Source of the DNA: Chromobacteriaceae bacterium
Lineage (GTDB): Bacteria > Pseudomonadota > Gammaproteobacteria > Burkholderiales > Aquaspirillaceae
Length of the DNA stretch: 15,804 nucleotides
Direction: 5' to 3'
NCBI GenBank assembly: GCA_030151505.1
Contig: JASLDQ010000068.1
Coordinates: forward strand, 1 to 15,804
Positions 7,200 to 15,804 of this stretch are shown here, in pieces. The notes under the pieces were generated by a model, which did not search any database, was not told the origin of the DNA, and saw nothing but the letters and a program-made list of their open reading frames with translations. Each line of letters begins with the position of its first letter. Positions within the stretch are counted from its first letter, which is position 1. The position numbers and the translations under genes are program-made.

Positions 7200-8242
7200 G
7201 GCTTGGCTCCGGTGGCGCCGTGGCCGGCGGCGAGCTGCTGCGCCGCCTTCAGGCTCTGGCTGAGGTTGGGCAGGTCGAGCGCCACGGTGGCGCCGGCAAC
7301 GTCCTTGAGCGCGGCCTGCCAGCGCTGGGTCGGTCCGGCCTGGTTGTCGAAATACTGGCTGGCGTAGCCGCGGGCCTGTTCCAGCGCGGCGTGGAAACCC
7401 TTGTCGTCACGCTGCAGCAGCGCCAGACGGGCGTTGAGCAGGCGCAGCTTGAGGTTTTCGCGCAGGAAGAACGCCTGGTCCGGCGACAGCAGCAGCGCGT
7501 CGGGCTTGTCCATGCGGCGGATGCGGATCAGCTGGGAGAACTCGTGCCACAGTTCGGCGCCGAGCGTCTGCCAGCGATGGCCGGCGGGCGCCGCCGGCGC
7601 GGCAGCGGTCTGCGGCGCCGGTTCGACCCGGTGGCCGTCGACCACCAGCGGCAGGGTGTCGACCGCGGCCAGCAGGCCGTCGATCTTGACCGTCAGGCCG
7701 ATGGTGTCGACGAAGGGCAGGGCCTTGAGCTTTTCCAGATCCTGCCCGACCGCGCGGCGCAGCGGGACGAACTGGGCCTTGTCCAGTCCGGCGAGCTTGG
7801 CGTCCACCGCTTCGAGCGCGGAAATCGTCGCCGGCACGTTGCCGGCCAGGTCGAGCTGCTGGCTGGCGATGGTCAGTGCGTGCTCGATCTCGGCCAGTTG
7901 CCAGTCCTCGCGGTTGCGGGTCAGCTCGGCGTACATGCCCTGCAGGGTGGCGTACTGGCCGGCGGATTCGGTGACACGGGCCTCGGTCAGCGCCAGTCGC
8001 GCCGACAATTGTTCGAGCGCCTGCTTGCCCTGCTCCTGCGCGGACTTGGTCGCCTGGGTGGCGCCGCCGGATTCGGCCAGCTTGCTGGCCAGTTCGACCT
8101 GCATGGCGCCGAGCTGCTGGCGGCTATCGAACCATTGCCAGCCGGACACGCCCAGGGCGGCGATCGCCACGACCAGCGCGACGCTGACCTTGCGGGACGG
8201 CCGCGGCTCGGTGGCGGTGGGGGCTGCGGGGGTATCAGTCAT
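7196..8242 (-). CDS. hemX: HemX family inner-membrane protein
   Basis: A 348-residue protein with a short Pro/Ala/Thr-rich cytoplasmic N-terminus, one membrane segment at about residues 19-38 (VSVALVVAIAALGVSGWQWF), a Gln/Ala/Glu-rich probable coiled coil to about residue 110, and a periplasmic C-terminal domain (REDWQLAEIEHALTIASQQL and RRMDKPDALLLSPDQAFFLR are family-typical). HemX is often labelled uroporphyrinogen-III C-methyltransferase, but no SAM-binding methyltransferase motif is visible here and that label is probably wrong. The start overlaps the hemD end by 8 nt and there is no Shine-Dalgarno, so translation is likely coupled to hemD. The stop overlaps the hemY start. Function in tetrapyrrole synthesis is not established. 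Confidence 0.9.
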   Translation of the reverse strand: MTDTPAAPTATEPRPSRKVSVALVVAIAALGVSGWQWFDSRQQLGAMQVELASKLAESGGATQATKSAQEQGKQALEQLSARLALTEARVTESAGQYATLQGMYAELTRNREDWQLAEIEHALTIASQQLDLAGNVPATISALEAVDAKLAGLDKAQFVPLRRAVGQDLEKLKALPFVDTIGLTVKIDGLLAAVDTLPLVVDGHRVEPAPQTAAAPAAPAGHRWQTLGAELWHEFSQLIRIRRMDKPDALLLSPDQAFFLRENLKLRLLNARLALLQRDDKGFHAALEQARGYASQYFDNQAGPTQRWQAALKDVAGATVALDLPNLSQSLKAAQQLAAGHGATGAKP

Positions 8243-8996
8243 CGTGTTGTGCGAACCATTCGGTGAGGGCAGCGACAGTCGCGTCGTCGCCGGCCGGGGT
8301 TGTCAGGACGTCGCGCCCGCCCAGTTGCCTGAGCTGCGCGGCGATGCGCGGATGCGGCGCCAGTATCACGGCCGATTGTAGCGTTGCCCGCCGCCCCTCG
8401 CCAGCAAGGTCAAACAGCCAGCCGGCCGCCTCGCTGCTGGTGACGACCAGCGCCCAACGCGGGTGCGCGGCCAGCGCCGCGTCGAAGGCGGGCCAGTCGA
8501 TCGCGGCCGGAATCCGGCGGTAGCCGTCGATGCGTTCGACCCGGGCGCCGCGCGCGGCCAGGGCGTCGCCGAGGAGCGGACGGCCGCCTTCGCCCTTGAA
8601 GATCGCCACGGTCTGTCCGGCCGGGTCGGCCAGTTCGGGGCAGGCGAGCAGCGCCTCGCTGTCGTTGCCGGCCGCGGGGCAGAGCACCGCGCGGCCGGCC
8701 AGCGCCGCCATCCGCCGCGCGGTCGGCGCGCCGACCGCCGCCAGCCGCACCGTCGGCGGCAGCGTTGTCAGCACCGGGGCGGCCAGATCGGCCGCGCTCG
8801 GGCTGACGCAGATCAGCCAGTGGGCCGCGCGGACCGCGCCGGCCAGTCGCGCCGGCCCGTCCGGCAGCGGTTCCAGCTGTTGCAGCGGCATGGCATGGAC
8901 GTCGAAGCCGGCGGCGGTCAGCCGCGCGTCGAGGCCGGCGGCCTGGCCGGCCGGCCGGGTGTTGACGACCAGCGGGCGGGCGGGGAAGGAAACCAT
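8235..8996 (-). CDS. hemD: Uroporphyrinogen-III synthase
   Basis: A 253-residue cytoplasmic enzyme that closes hydroxymethylbilane into uroporphyrinogen III with inversion of ring D. HemD is poorly conserved overall, but the family signatures are present: NTRP (12-15), VSPSAAD (64-70), AVGAPTA (87-93), KGEGGRPLL (134-142), YRR (159-161) and TSSEA (186-190). It follows hemC after 16 nt and overlaps hemX by 8 nt. No clear Shine-Dalgarno precedes the ATG at 8994-8996, which is notable for the second gene of the operon; the start was kept because the NTRP strand should begin within the first 15 residues. Confidence 0.93.
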   Translation of the reverse strand: MVSFPARPLVVNTRPAGQAAGLDARLTAAGFDVHAMPLQQLEPLPDGPARLAGAVRAAHWLICVSPSAADLAAPVLTTLPPTVRLAAVGAPTARRMAALAGRAVLCPAAGNDSEALLACPELADPAGQTVAIFKGEGGRPLLGDALAARGARVERIDGYRRIPAAIDWPAFDAALAAHPRWALVVTSSEAAGWLFDLAGEGRRATLQSAVILAPHPRIAAQLRQLGGRDVLTTPAGDDATVAALTEWFAQHDD

Positions 8997-9012
8997 GCGG
9001 GGGCGCGGGCGT

Positions 9013-9936
9013 TCAGGCGTCGGCCAGCGCGGCGATCACGTCGTCGGCGCCCTGGTCCAGCAGCTTCTTCGCCACGGCGCGGCCGAGCGCGTCGGCGTAG
9101 TCGGCCGGACCGGTGGCGGTGGCGGTCAGCATGGTCTTGCCGTCCGGGCTGGCGACGAAGCCGCCCAGCGTCAGCATGTGGTCCTGCTGGGTGGCGAAGC
9201 CGCCGAGCGGAATCTGGCAGCTGCCGCCGAGCGCGCGGCTCATCGCCCGTTCGGCGCTGACGCAGGCCCAGGTGATCGGGTCGTTCAGCGGGGCCAGCAG
9301 CGCCTGCAGGTCGGTGCGGTCGCTGCGGATCTCGATGCCGAGCGCGCCCTGCCCCACCGCCGGCAAGCTGTCGGATGGCGGCAGCAAGGCGGTGATGCGC
9401 TCGCCCTGTCCGAGGCGCTTGAGGCCGGCGGCGGCGAGGATGATCGCGTCGAACTCGCCGGCGTCGAGCTTGTTGAGGCGGGTCTGCACATTGCCGCGCA
9501 GCGGCTTGACCGTCAGGTGCGGGAAGCGCGCGCGAATCTGGCTTTCGCGCCGCAGGCTGGAAGTGCCGACCACGCTGCCGGCCGGCAGGGCGCCGAGGCT
9601 GGAGTGGGTGTTGGACACGAAGGCGTCGCGCGGGTCCTCGCGCTCGCAGATCGCGGCCAGCGCAAAGCCTTCCGGCAGCACCATCGGCACGTCCTTCATC
9701 GAGTGCACCGCGATGTCGGCGCGGCCTTCGGCCAGCGCGACTTCCAGTTCCTTGACGAACAGGCCCTTGCCGCCGATCTTGTTCAGGGTCTTGTCCAGAA
9801 TCTGGTCGCCCTGGGTGGTCATGCCGAGGATGCTGACCTCGAGCTGCGGGTACAGGGCGCGCAGGCGGGCCTGAATATGTTCGGCCTGCCACATTGCCAG
9901 CCGGCTCTCCCGGCTGGCGATCACGAGTTGCGCCAT
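9013..9936 (-). CDS. hemC: Hydroxymethylbilane synthase (porphobilinogen deaminase)
   Basis: A 307-residue cytoplasmic enzyme that polymerises four porphobilinogen molecules into hydroxymethylbilane. C240, in [12 protein letters not shown], is the attachment site for the dipyrromethane cofactor. D82, in HSMKDVP, matches the catalytic aspartate (D84 in E. coli), and the arginine-rich cofactor site is visible as [12 protein letters not shown] (124-135). The start [17 protein letters not shown] at 9934-9936 was chosen because it matches the family N-terminus and has AGGA 9 nt upstream (complement of 9946-9949); a start 51 nt further upstream would run into the promoter. It is the first gene of hemCDXY and divergent from ppc. 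Confidence 0.97.
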   Translation of the reverse strand: MAQLVIASRESRLAMWQAEHIQARLRALYPQLEVSILGMTTQGDQILDKTLNKIGGKGLFVKELEVALAEGRADIAVHSMKDVPMVLPEGFALAAICEREDPRDAFVSNTHSSLGALPAGSVVGTSSLRRESQIRARFPHLTVKPLRGNVQTRLNKLDAGEFDAIILAAAGLKRLGQGERITALLPPSDSLPAVGQGALGIEIRSDRTDLQALLAPLNDPITWACVSAERAMSRALGGSCQIPLGGFATQQDHMLTLGGFVASPDGKTMLTATATGPADYADALGRAVAKKLLDQGADDVIAALADA

Positions 9937-9965
9937 CGCTGATATTCCTGTGTTAATTTGTTGGA

Positions 9966-9974
9966 ATTCTAACA
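9966..9974 (-). promoter_or_regulatory. Candidate extended -10 promoter for hemCDXY
   Basis: On the minus strand this reads TGTTAGAAT, an extended -10 with a TAGAAT hexamer, placed about 30 nt upstream of the hemC ATG. No convincing -35 is seen. The same TGn-TAGAAT arrangement occurs before uvrD. It overlaps the tandem 12-mer repeat at 9968-9991. Confidence 0.4.
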
Positions 9975-9991
9975 TTCTGTCTAACATTCTG
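9968..9991. repeat. Perfect tandem 12-bp direct repeat in the hemC-ppc intergenic region
   Basis: TCTAACATTCTG occurs twice in immediate succession (9968-9979 and 9980-9991) with no mismatch. It lies across and just upstream of the predicted hemC -10, within the 119 bp divergent region. The sequence is AT-rich compared with its surroundings. It may be a regulator binding site or a replication-slippage duplication; nothing in the sequence decides between these. Confidence 0.9.
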
Positions 9992-10055
9992 ACGGCGCGC
10001 GCTTTCGTATACGCACGTCGTATCTGTCTGTATCCATAAGCATAACGAGGCGTTG

Positions 10056-12773
<2,718 letters not shown>

Positions 12774-12795
12774 GTCCGCCGGCCTTTTCCGCACG

Positions 12796-12819
12796 AGCCG
12801 CCCTTCGGGGCGGCTTTTT
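12796..12819 (+). terminator. Rho-independent terminator of ppc
   Basis: A 7 bp GC stem (GCCGCCC / GGGCGGC) is closed by a TTCG tetraloop and followed at once by five T residues (12815-12819). An extra A-T pair extends the stem. It lies 22 nt after the ppc stop on the same strand. Confidence 0.9.
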
Positions 12820-13028
12820 CGTGGGCGGGCGGATTGCGGCGAGGGATGCCTGAGATGGTTTCATCGGGACAAGGGCGCCGGACCAAGGGGACTGTCGCCG
12901 TCCGCCCTGCGGGCTGGGGGGCTTCCGGAGGCGCCACGGGCATGCCGTCCTGCCAGAAAAATGGCTTTAACGTGACGCGTGCGCCGGCGCCGTGGCCCGC
13001 TGTTCGCGCATGCTATGCGGATTGATTC
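12820..13028. other. Intergenic stretch without a recognisable gene
   Basis: Between the ppc terminator and the sigma-factor promoter I see no RNA gene, repeat or convincing coding frame. Open frames here lack family features and ribosome binding sites. Together with the flanking terminator and promoter this makes the ppc to sigma-factor gap 313 bp. Confidence 0.55.
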
Positions 13029-13057
13029 TTGCCAATGGGAATTGTTCTCATTAAAGT
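13029..13057 (+). promoter_or_regulatory. Sigma70-type promoter of the fecI-like gene
   Basis: TTGCCA (13029-13034, 5 of 6 to TTGACA) and TAAAGT (13052-13057, 4 of 6 to TATAAT) are spaced by exactly 17 nt. A start point near 13064 would leave a leader of about 23 nt before the GTG start at 13087. The Fur box fills the spacer. Confidence 0.6.
13034..13052. promoter_or_regulatory. Fur box
   Basis: The core at 13036-13050 (TGGGAATTGTTCTCA) matches the 7-1-7 Fur pattern TGAGAAT-N-ATTCTCA at 12 of 14 positions and is flanked by AA and TT, as in the 19-bp box. It sits between the -35 and -10 hexamers, so iron-loaded Fur would block transcription of the sigma-factor gene. This fits the usual Fur control of FecI-type genes. 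Confidence 0.72.
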
Positions 13058-13086
13058 GCGGGTCTTTCCCCGTACAAGTCCGCGCC

Positions 13087-13602
13087 GTGACCGTCCGCTC
13101 CGATCCCACCGCCGATTCCGTCGTCGCCGACCTCTACCGCGACCATCGCCGCTGGCTGGCGGGATGGCTGGGGCGGCGGCTGCCGTCGGTGGAGCAGGCT
13201 GCCGATCTGGCGCACGATACTTTCGTCAAGCTGCTGACCGCGCGCGACACCCCCGCCCTGCGGGAGCCGCGCGCCTTCCTCACCACCCTCGCCAAGCGGG
13301 TGCTGGCCAACCACTACCGCCGCCTGCAGGTCGAACAGGCATATCTGGACGCCATCGCCCACCTGCCCGAGGCGGACACGCCGTCGCCCGAGGTGCGGGC
13401 CATCGTGCTGGAAACCTTGTGCGAACTCGACCGGCGGCTGGACGAACTGCCGGCGCCGGTGCGGCGGGTGTTCCTCCTGGCCCAGCTCGACGGGCTGAAG
13501 TACGCCGAGATCGCCGAGCGGACGCGGCTGTCGCTGACCACGGTCAAGCGGCACATGGCCCGCGCCACCCTGCACTGCTACTTTCCCGCCCCGGCCGCAT
13601 GA
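13087..13602 (+). CDS. FecI-type ECF sigma factor
   Basis: A 171-residue extracytoplasmic-function sigma factor that directs RNA polymerase to a ferric-chelate receptor promoter when released by its FecR partner. Region 2 covers about residues 12-80 (LYRDHRRWLAGWLGRRL, AADLAHDTFVKLL, EPRAFLTTLAKRVLANHYRR) and region 4 about 115-163 (LPAPVRRVFLLAQLDGLKYAEIAER, then TTVKRHMARA). The protein closely follows E. coli FecI along its length. The GTG at 13087 was chosen because ATG starts further upstream (12979, 13015) would place the Fur box and promoter inside the gene and add residues that do not fit the family. No Shine-Dalgarno precedes the GTG, so the exact start is the weakest part of this call. 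The stop overlaps the fecR-like start (ATGA). Confidence 0.88.
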   Translation: MTVRSDPTADSVVADLYRDHRRWLAGWLGRRLPSVEQAADLAHDTFVKLLTARDTPALREPRAFLTTLAKRVLANHYRRLQVEQAYLDAIAHLPEADTPSPEVRAIVLETLCELDRRLDELPAPVRRVFLLAQLDGLKYAEIAERTRLSLTTVKRHMARATLHCYFPAPAA

Positions 13603-14570
13603 ATATTCCCGCCCGCGCCGGCGCCGTTCCCGCCGGCATCGCCATTCCGCCCGCCGTCGCCGAACAGGCGGCGTACTGGTTCGTCGAGCTGCGCGAGGCC
13701 GCGCCCGATGCCGCGCTGCACGCGCAGTGGCAGGCCTGGCTGGCATCCGACCCGGCGCACGCGCGGGCCTGGCAGCACCTGCAATCCATGCAGTCGCACT
13801 GGGAGGCGCTGCCTGCCGACTTGGCCCGGTCCGCGCTGCAGTCGCCCGCCGTTGGCCGGCGGCGGACCCTGCAAGCGCTGGGCGGGCTGGCGGCGGTCGG
13901 CCTGACGGCGGCGCTGCTGGAGCGCCGTCAGGCCTTCGCCGGCTGGCAGGCCGACTACCACACCGGGGTCGGCGAGCAGCGCGAGCTGCAGCTGGAGGAC
14001 GGCATCCGGGTGATGCTCAATACCGACACCGCCATCAACGTCGATCTCGGTCCGGTGCGACGGCTGGCGTTGCTGCGCGGCGAGATTCTGGTGAGCAGCT
14101 CCACTGACCGCCACCTCATCGCCGTCGCCACGCCGCATGGCGGCGTGGCCGCCCGTTCCCGCCGCTTCAGCCTGTGGCACGGGCCGGACGGTGACGTCGC
14201 CAGCGTGATGGACGGCCAGCTGCAGGTCCGGCCGGACGCGCATGCCGCCGCGGTGCTGACGGCCGAACGCCGCCAGCGCTATTCCTCACGGGAAATCTAT
14301 CCGTCCGAGCCGCTGGCACCGGACGCCGCCGCCTGGGCGGAAGGCATGCTGATCGCGCATGGCCGCAAGCTGGGCAGTTTTCTCGCTGAACTGTCCCGCT
14401 ACCGCAACGGCTGGATCCAGTGCGATGCCGCCGTCGCCGCGCTGCAGGTGTCGGGCAGTTATCCGCTGGCGGATACCGACCGCATCCTGCAGACGCTGGC
14501 GACGGTGCTGCCCGTCGAGGTGCGCTACCTCACCCGCCTGTGGACCCGGGTCGTCCCGCGCCGGGCCTGA
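13599..14570 (+). CDS. FecR-type anti-sigma/signal-transducing regulator
   Basis: A 323-residue inner-membrane protein that relays ligand binding at the outer-membrane receptor to its ECF sigma factor. The cytoplasmic N-terminal domain (about 1-86) has the conserved tryptophan pattern and the AAYWFVELREA and WQAWLASDPAHARAW segments (W27, W44, W47, W58). One membrane segment follows (about 90-107) after three arginines. The periplasmic FecR domain (about 115-323) includes YHTGVGEQRELQLEDGIRVMLNTDTAINV and LLRGEILV, and ends in a short-N-terminal-like C-terminal fold. The ATG overlaps the sigma-factor stop by 4 nt, so the two are translated as a pair. The gene continues in the same direction as the receptor gene 324 bp downstream. 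Confidence 0.93.
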   Translation: MNIPARAGAVPAGIAIPPAVAEQAAYWFVELREAAPDAALHAQWQAWLASDPAHARAWQHLQSMQSHWEALPADLARSALQSPAVGRRRTLQALGGLAAVGLTAALLERRQAFAGWQADYHTGVGEQRELQLEDGIRVMLNTDTAINVDLGPVRRLALLRGEILVSSSTDRHLIAVATPHGGVAARSRRFSLWHGPDGDVASVMDGQLQVRPDAHAAAVLTAERRQRYSSREIYPSEPLAPDAAAWAEGMLIAHGRKLGSFLAELSRYRNGWIQCDAAVAALQVSGSYPLADTDRILQTLATVLPVEVRYLTRLWTRVVPRRA

Positions 14571-14644
14571 CGGCGGATCCGGCGCCGCGGGCCGACTGCG
14601 GCCTCCTCCATCCCGCAGCGCGGCAACGCCGGACAATCCCCCGC

Positions 14645-14660
14645 CCGAACGGCCGTTCGG
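14645..14660. repeat. 16-bp perfect palindrome
   Basis: CCGAACGGCCGTTCGG reads the same on both strands. It is 74 nt after the fecR-like stop and has no T tract, so it is not a terminator. It could be a protein-binding site or a small hairpin. Confidence 0.7.
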
Positions 14661-14684
14661 CAGTCACCGACGCGAGCGCAATCG

Positions 14685-14711
14685 GCCAGACCGGGCCGGC
14701 GGCGGTCTGGC
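14685..14711 (+). repeat. Inverted repeat/hairpin in the fecR-fecA gap
   Basis: Arms GCCAGACCG and CGGTCTGGC form a perfect 9 bp stem around a 9 nt GC-rich loop. No run of T follows, so it is not a standard rho-independent terminator. It could slow or end fecIR transcription, or stabilise the fecIR mRNA 3' end. Confidence 0.6.
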
Positions 14712-14802
14712 TTCGACCCGTTGCGTTCTTCCTGACCCGGCGTGCGGCGAACGAGCAAGACCCCGTCGGCCGGGATGCCAGCCCCGTTTTTGCACGGTCA
14801 GG

Positions 14803-14829
14803 CGAAATGCATGTTGAGAGTGGTTCTTT
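14803..14829 (+). promoter_or_regulatory. Possible fecA-like promoter/Fur-like region
   Basis: TGAGAGTGGTTCTTT (14815-14829) matches the Fur 7-1-7 pattern at about 10 of 14 positions. CGAAAT (14803-14808) resembles the GGAAAT -35 element I recall for FecI-type promoters and is followed 16 nt later by TC. Both are weak and mutually overlapping; I regard this as the likely promoter zone rather than a defined site. Confidence 0.25.
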
Positions 14830-14894
14830 TTTAGATTTTGCGTGACAGACAGGTAAATCCCTTCTGTTCACCGGAATCATCGAGGACCCCATCC

Positions 14895-15804
14895 ATGCTG
14901 CCTGTTTCATCCCGCTGGCGACCCACCCTGCTGGCCCTGGCGCTCGGCGCTGCCGTGCTTCCCGCATCGGGCCGGGCTGCCGACGTTCCCGTCGTGGAAG
15001 CGGCGCGCCATTTCGAGATCGACGCCGGTCCGCTGGATCGGGCGCTGGTGCAGTTCGGCCGCAGCAGCGGCGTGCTGCTGTCCTTCAGCCCGGAACAGGC
15101 CGCCGGCCTGCGCAGCGCCGGCCTGCGCGGCGACTTCACTCCACGGCAGGCCCTGCAGAACCTGCTGCGCGACAGCGGGCTGGAGGCGGTGCGCAATGCT
15201 GCCGGCGCCTACGTGCTGCGGCCGGTTGGCAAGGGCGCCGCCGCCGTGGCCGATGCCGGTGGCGCGCGACCGGCGGGGACCACGCCCGCGCCGGCGGCGG
15301 CCGAGGCACCGGAACTGCCGACCGTGGTGGTGACCGACACCCTGCCGCTGGCACCGGGGCGGCAGCTGTGGTCGGCCGAGGACATCAAGCGGACCCCGAC
15401 CGCCAACCAGAGCCTGTCGGAGCTGGTGGCCAACAATCCGGCGGTGCGGCAGGGCAACACCACCGGCGACTCTCTCACTCGCGGCTCGATGGCGGCGGAG
15501 GACCTGTCCTTCCACGGTGCCAGCCCCTACCAGAACCTGTTCCAGATCGACGGGATGGACGGCACCAACAACCTCAACCCGGCCAACGACAACGCCAACC
15601 TGCAGATCGGCAACGTGCCGAGCAACAGCCAGGCCTATTTCGTCGACACCGCGCTGCTGGGCGAGGTGCGGGTGTTCGACAGCAACGTGCCGGTGGAGTA
15701 CGGCCGCTTCAACGGCGGGGTGGTCGACGCCCGCCTCAGGCGGGCCAGCGGGCAGGACAACGTCCAGCTCGGCTTCCGCATGAGCGGCGCCAACCTGAGC
15801 GAGC
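14895..15804 (+). CDS. TonB-dependent outer-membrane transducer receptor with STN domain (FecA-like), 5' part
   Basis: The gene runs off the right edge; 303 residues are visible. Order: signal peptide (about 1-29, hydrophobic LLALALGAAVLPASG ending in GRAA), a secretin/TonB short N-terminal (STN) signalling domain (about 36-110), an Ala/Pro-rich linker, a TonB box (LPTVVVTD, 141-148), and the start of the plug domain (about 155 onward, with FQIDGMDG at 216-223 and VEYGRFNGGVVDARLR at 267-282). The STN domain marks it as a transducer that signals through the upstream FecR/FecI pair. GAGGA (14882-14886) lies 8 nt before the ATG. The plug is rich in Asn (NNLNPANDNAN) and its EVRVFDSNVPVEYG segment differs from the usual RG-x-YG pattern. 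The ligand (ferric siderophore, citrate or haem) cannot be read from this part. Confidence 0.92.
   Translation, partial: MLPVSSRWRPTLLALALGAAVLPASGRAADVPVVEAARHFEIDAGPLDRALVQFGRSSGVLLSFSPEQAAGLRSAGLRGDFTPRQALQNLLRDSGLEAVRNAAGAYVLRPVGKGAAAVADAGGARPAGTTPAPAAAEAPELPTVVVTDTLPLAPGRQLWSAEDIKRTPTANQSLSELVANNPAVRQGNTTGDSLTRGSMAAEDLSFHGASPYQNLFQIDGMDGTNNLNPANDNANLQIGNVPSNSQAYFVDTALLGEVRVFDSNVPVEYGRFNGGVVDARLRRASGQDNVQLGFRMSGANLSE

Larger units (their letters stand above)
14571..14894. other. Non-coding gap between fecR-like and fecA-like genes
   Basis: This 324 bp stretch has no convincing coding frame. It holds a 16 bp perfect palindrome, a 9 bp stem hairpin, and a more AT-rich segment from about 14800 to 14850 that probably contains the receptor promoter. 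No T-tract terminator is seen after the fecR-like gene. Confidence 0.6.

Noticed and set aside
5653..7367. Long frames on both strands spanning the enoyl-CoA isomerase/hemY junction
   Set aside because: They cross a bidirectional terminator and overlap two well-supported genes; their translations are repetitive Arg/Pro/Gly-rich shadow sequence.
7196..8242. Uroporphyrinogen-III C-methyltransferase label for hemX
   Set aside because: The protein has a membrane anchor and coiled coil but no SAM-dependent methyltransferase motif. The label arises from historical annotation of HemX.
10006..10033. CGTATACG palindrome and repeated CGTAT/TGTAT words upstream of ppc as a ppc operator
   Set aside because: The words are short and unevenly spaced, and no clear -35/-10 pair could be set for ppc around them; this is not distinguishable from chance by eye.
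12834..13025. 63-residue open frame upstream of the sigma-factor promoter
   Set aside because: No ribosome binding site or recognisable domain is seen, and the composition resembles neighbouring non-coding DNA.

Overview
The window is a compact, GC-rich stretch of chromosome. Gene content and order point to a betaproteobacterium, most likely in or near Neisseriales/Chromobacteriaceae. The reasons are a hemC-hemD-hemX-hemY operon divergent from ppc, an AlgR-type LytTR regulator, and a UvrD with the C-terminal Tudor-like tail. The family-level placement is an inference from protein style, not from a marker gene. No tRNA, rRNA, CRISPR array, insertion sequence, integrase or phage gene was seen.

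Layout. (1) Bases 1-5053, minus strand: a gene run read uvrD -> response regulator with TPR repeats -> AlgR-like LytTR response regulator -> aidB (cut by the window edge). Junctions are tight (8 bp gap, 13 bp overlap, 49 bp gap), so co-transcription from a promoter near 5100 is likely. (2) Bases 5236-5913, plus strand: a single crotonase-family gene, probably a delta3,delta2-enoyl-CoA isomerase. It is divergent from uvrD, and a fatty-acid-regulator-like operator sits inside its predicted promoter. (3) A bidirectional terminator at 5954-5977 separates it from the convergent haem operon. (4) Bases 6000-9936, minus strand: hemC, hemD, hemX, hemY. hemX overlaps both hemD and hemY, and a 16 bp gap separates hemC from hemD. 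(5) Bases 10056-12773, plus strand: ppc, divergent from hemC across 119 bp that holds a perfect tandem 12-mer, followed by a textbook terminator. (6) Bases 13029-15804, plus strand: an iron-type cell-surface signalling cassette. It has a Fur box inside a sigma70-like promoter, then a FecI-type ECF sigma factor, a FecR-type anti-sigma regulator, a 324 bp gap with two dyads, and a TonB-dependent transducer receptor that runs off the right edge.

How the genes fit together. hemCDXY makes uroporphyrinogen III from porphobilinogen and carries the two membrane proteins usually linked to it. ppc replenishes oxaloacetate. The fecI/fecR/fecA-like trio should sense an outer-membrane ligand (an iron chelate or haem, not identifiable here) and switch on its own receptor when Fur relieves repression. 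The uvrD run joins a repair helicase and an alkylation-response flavoprotein with two response regulators whose histidine kinases are not in the window.

The region is mostly well-known housekeeping and iron-signalling genes, and I found no convincing wholly new system. The points most worth a second look are regulatory: the operator upstream of the enoyl-CoA isomerase, the tandem 12-mer over the hemC promoter, and the mixed repair/two-component gene run.
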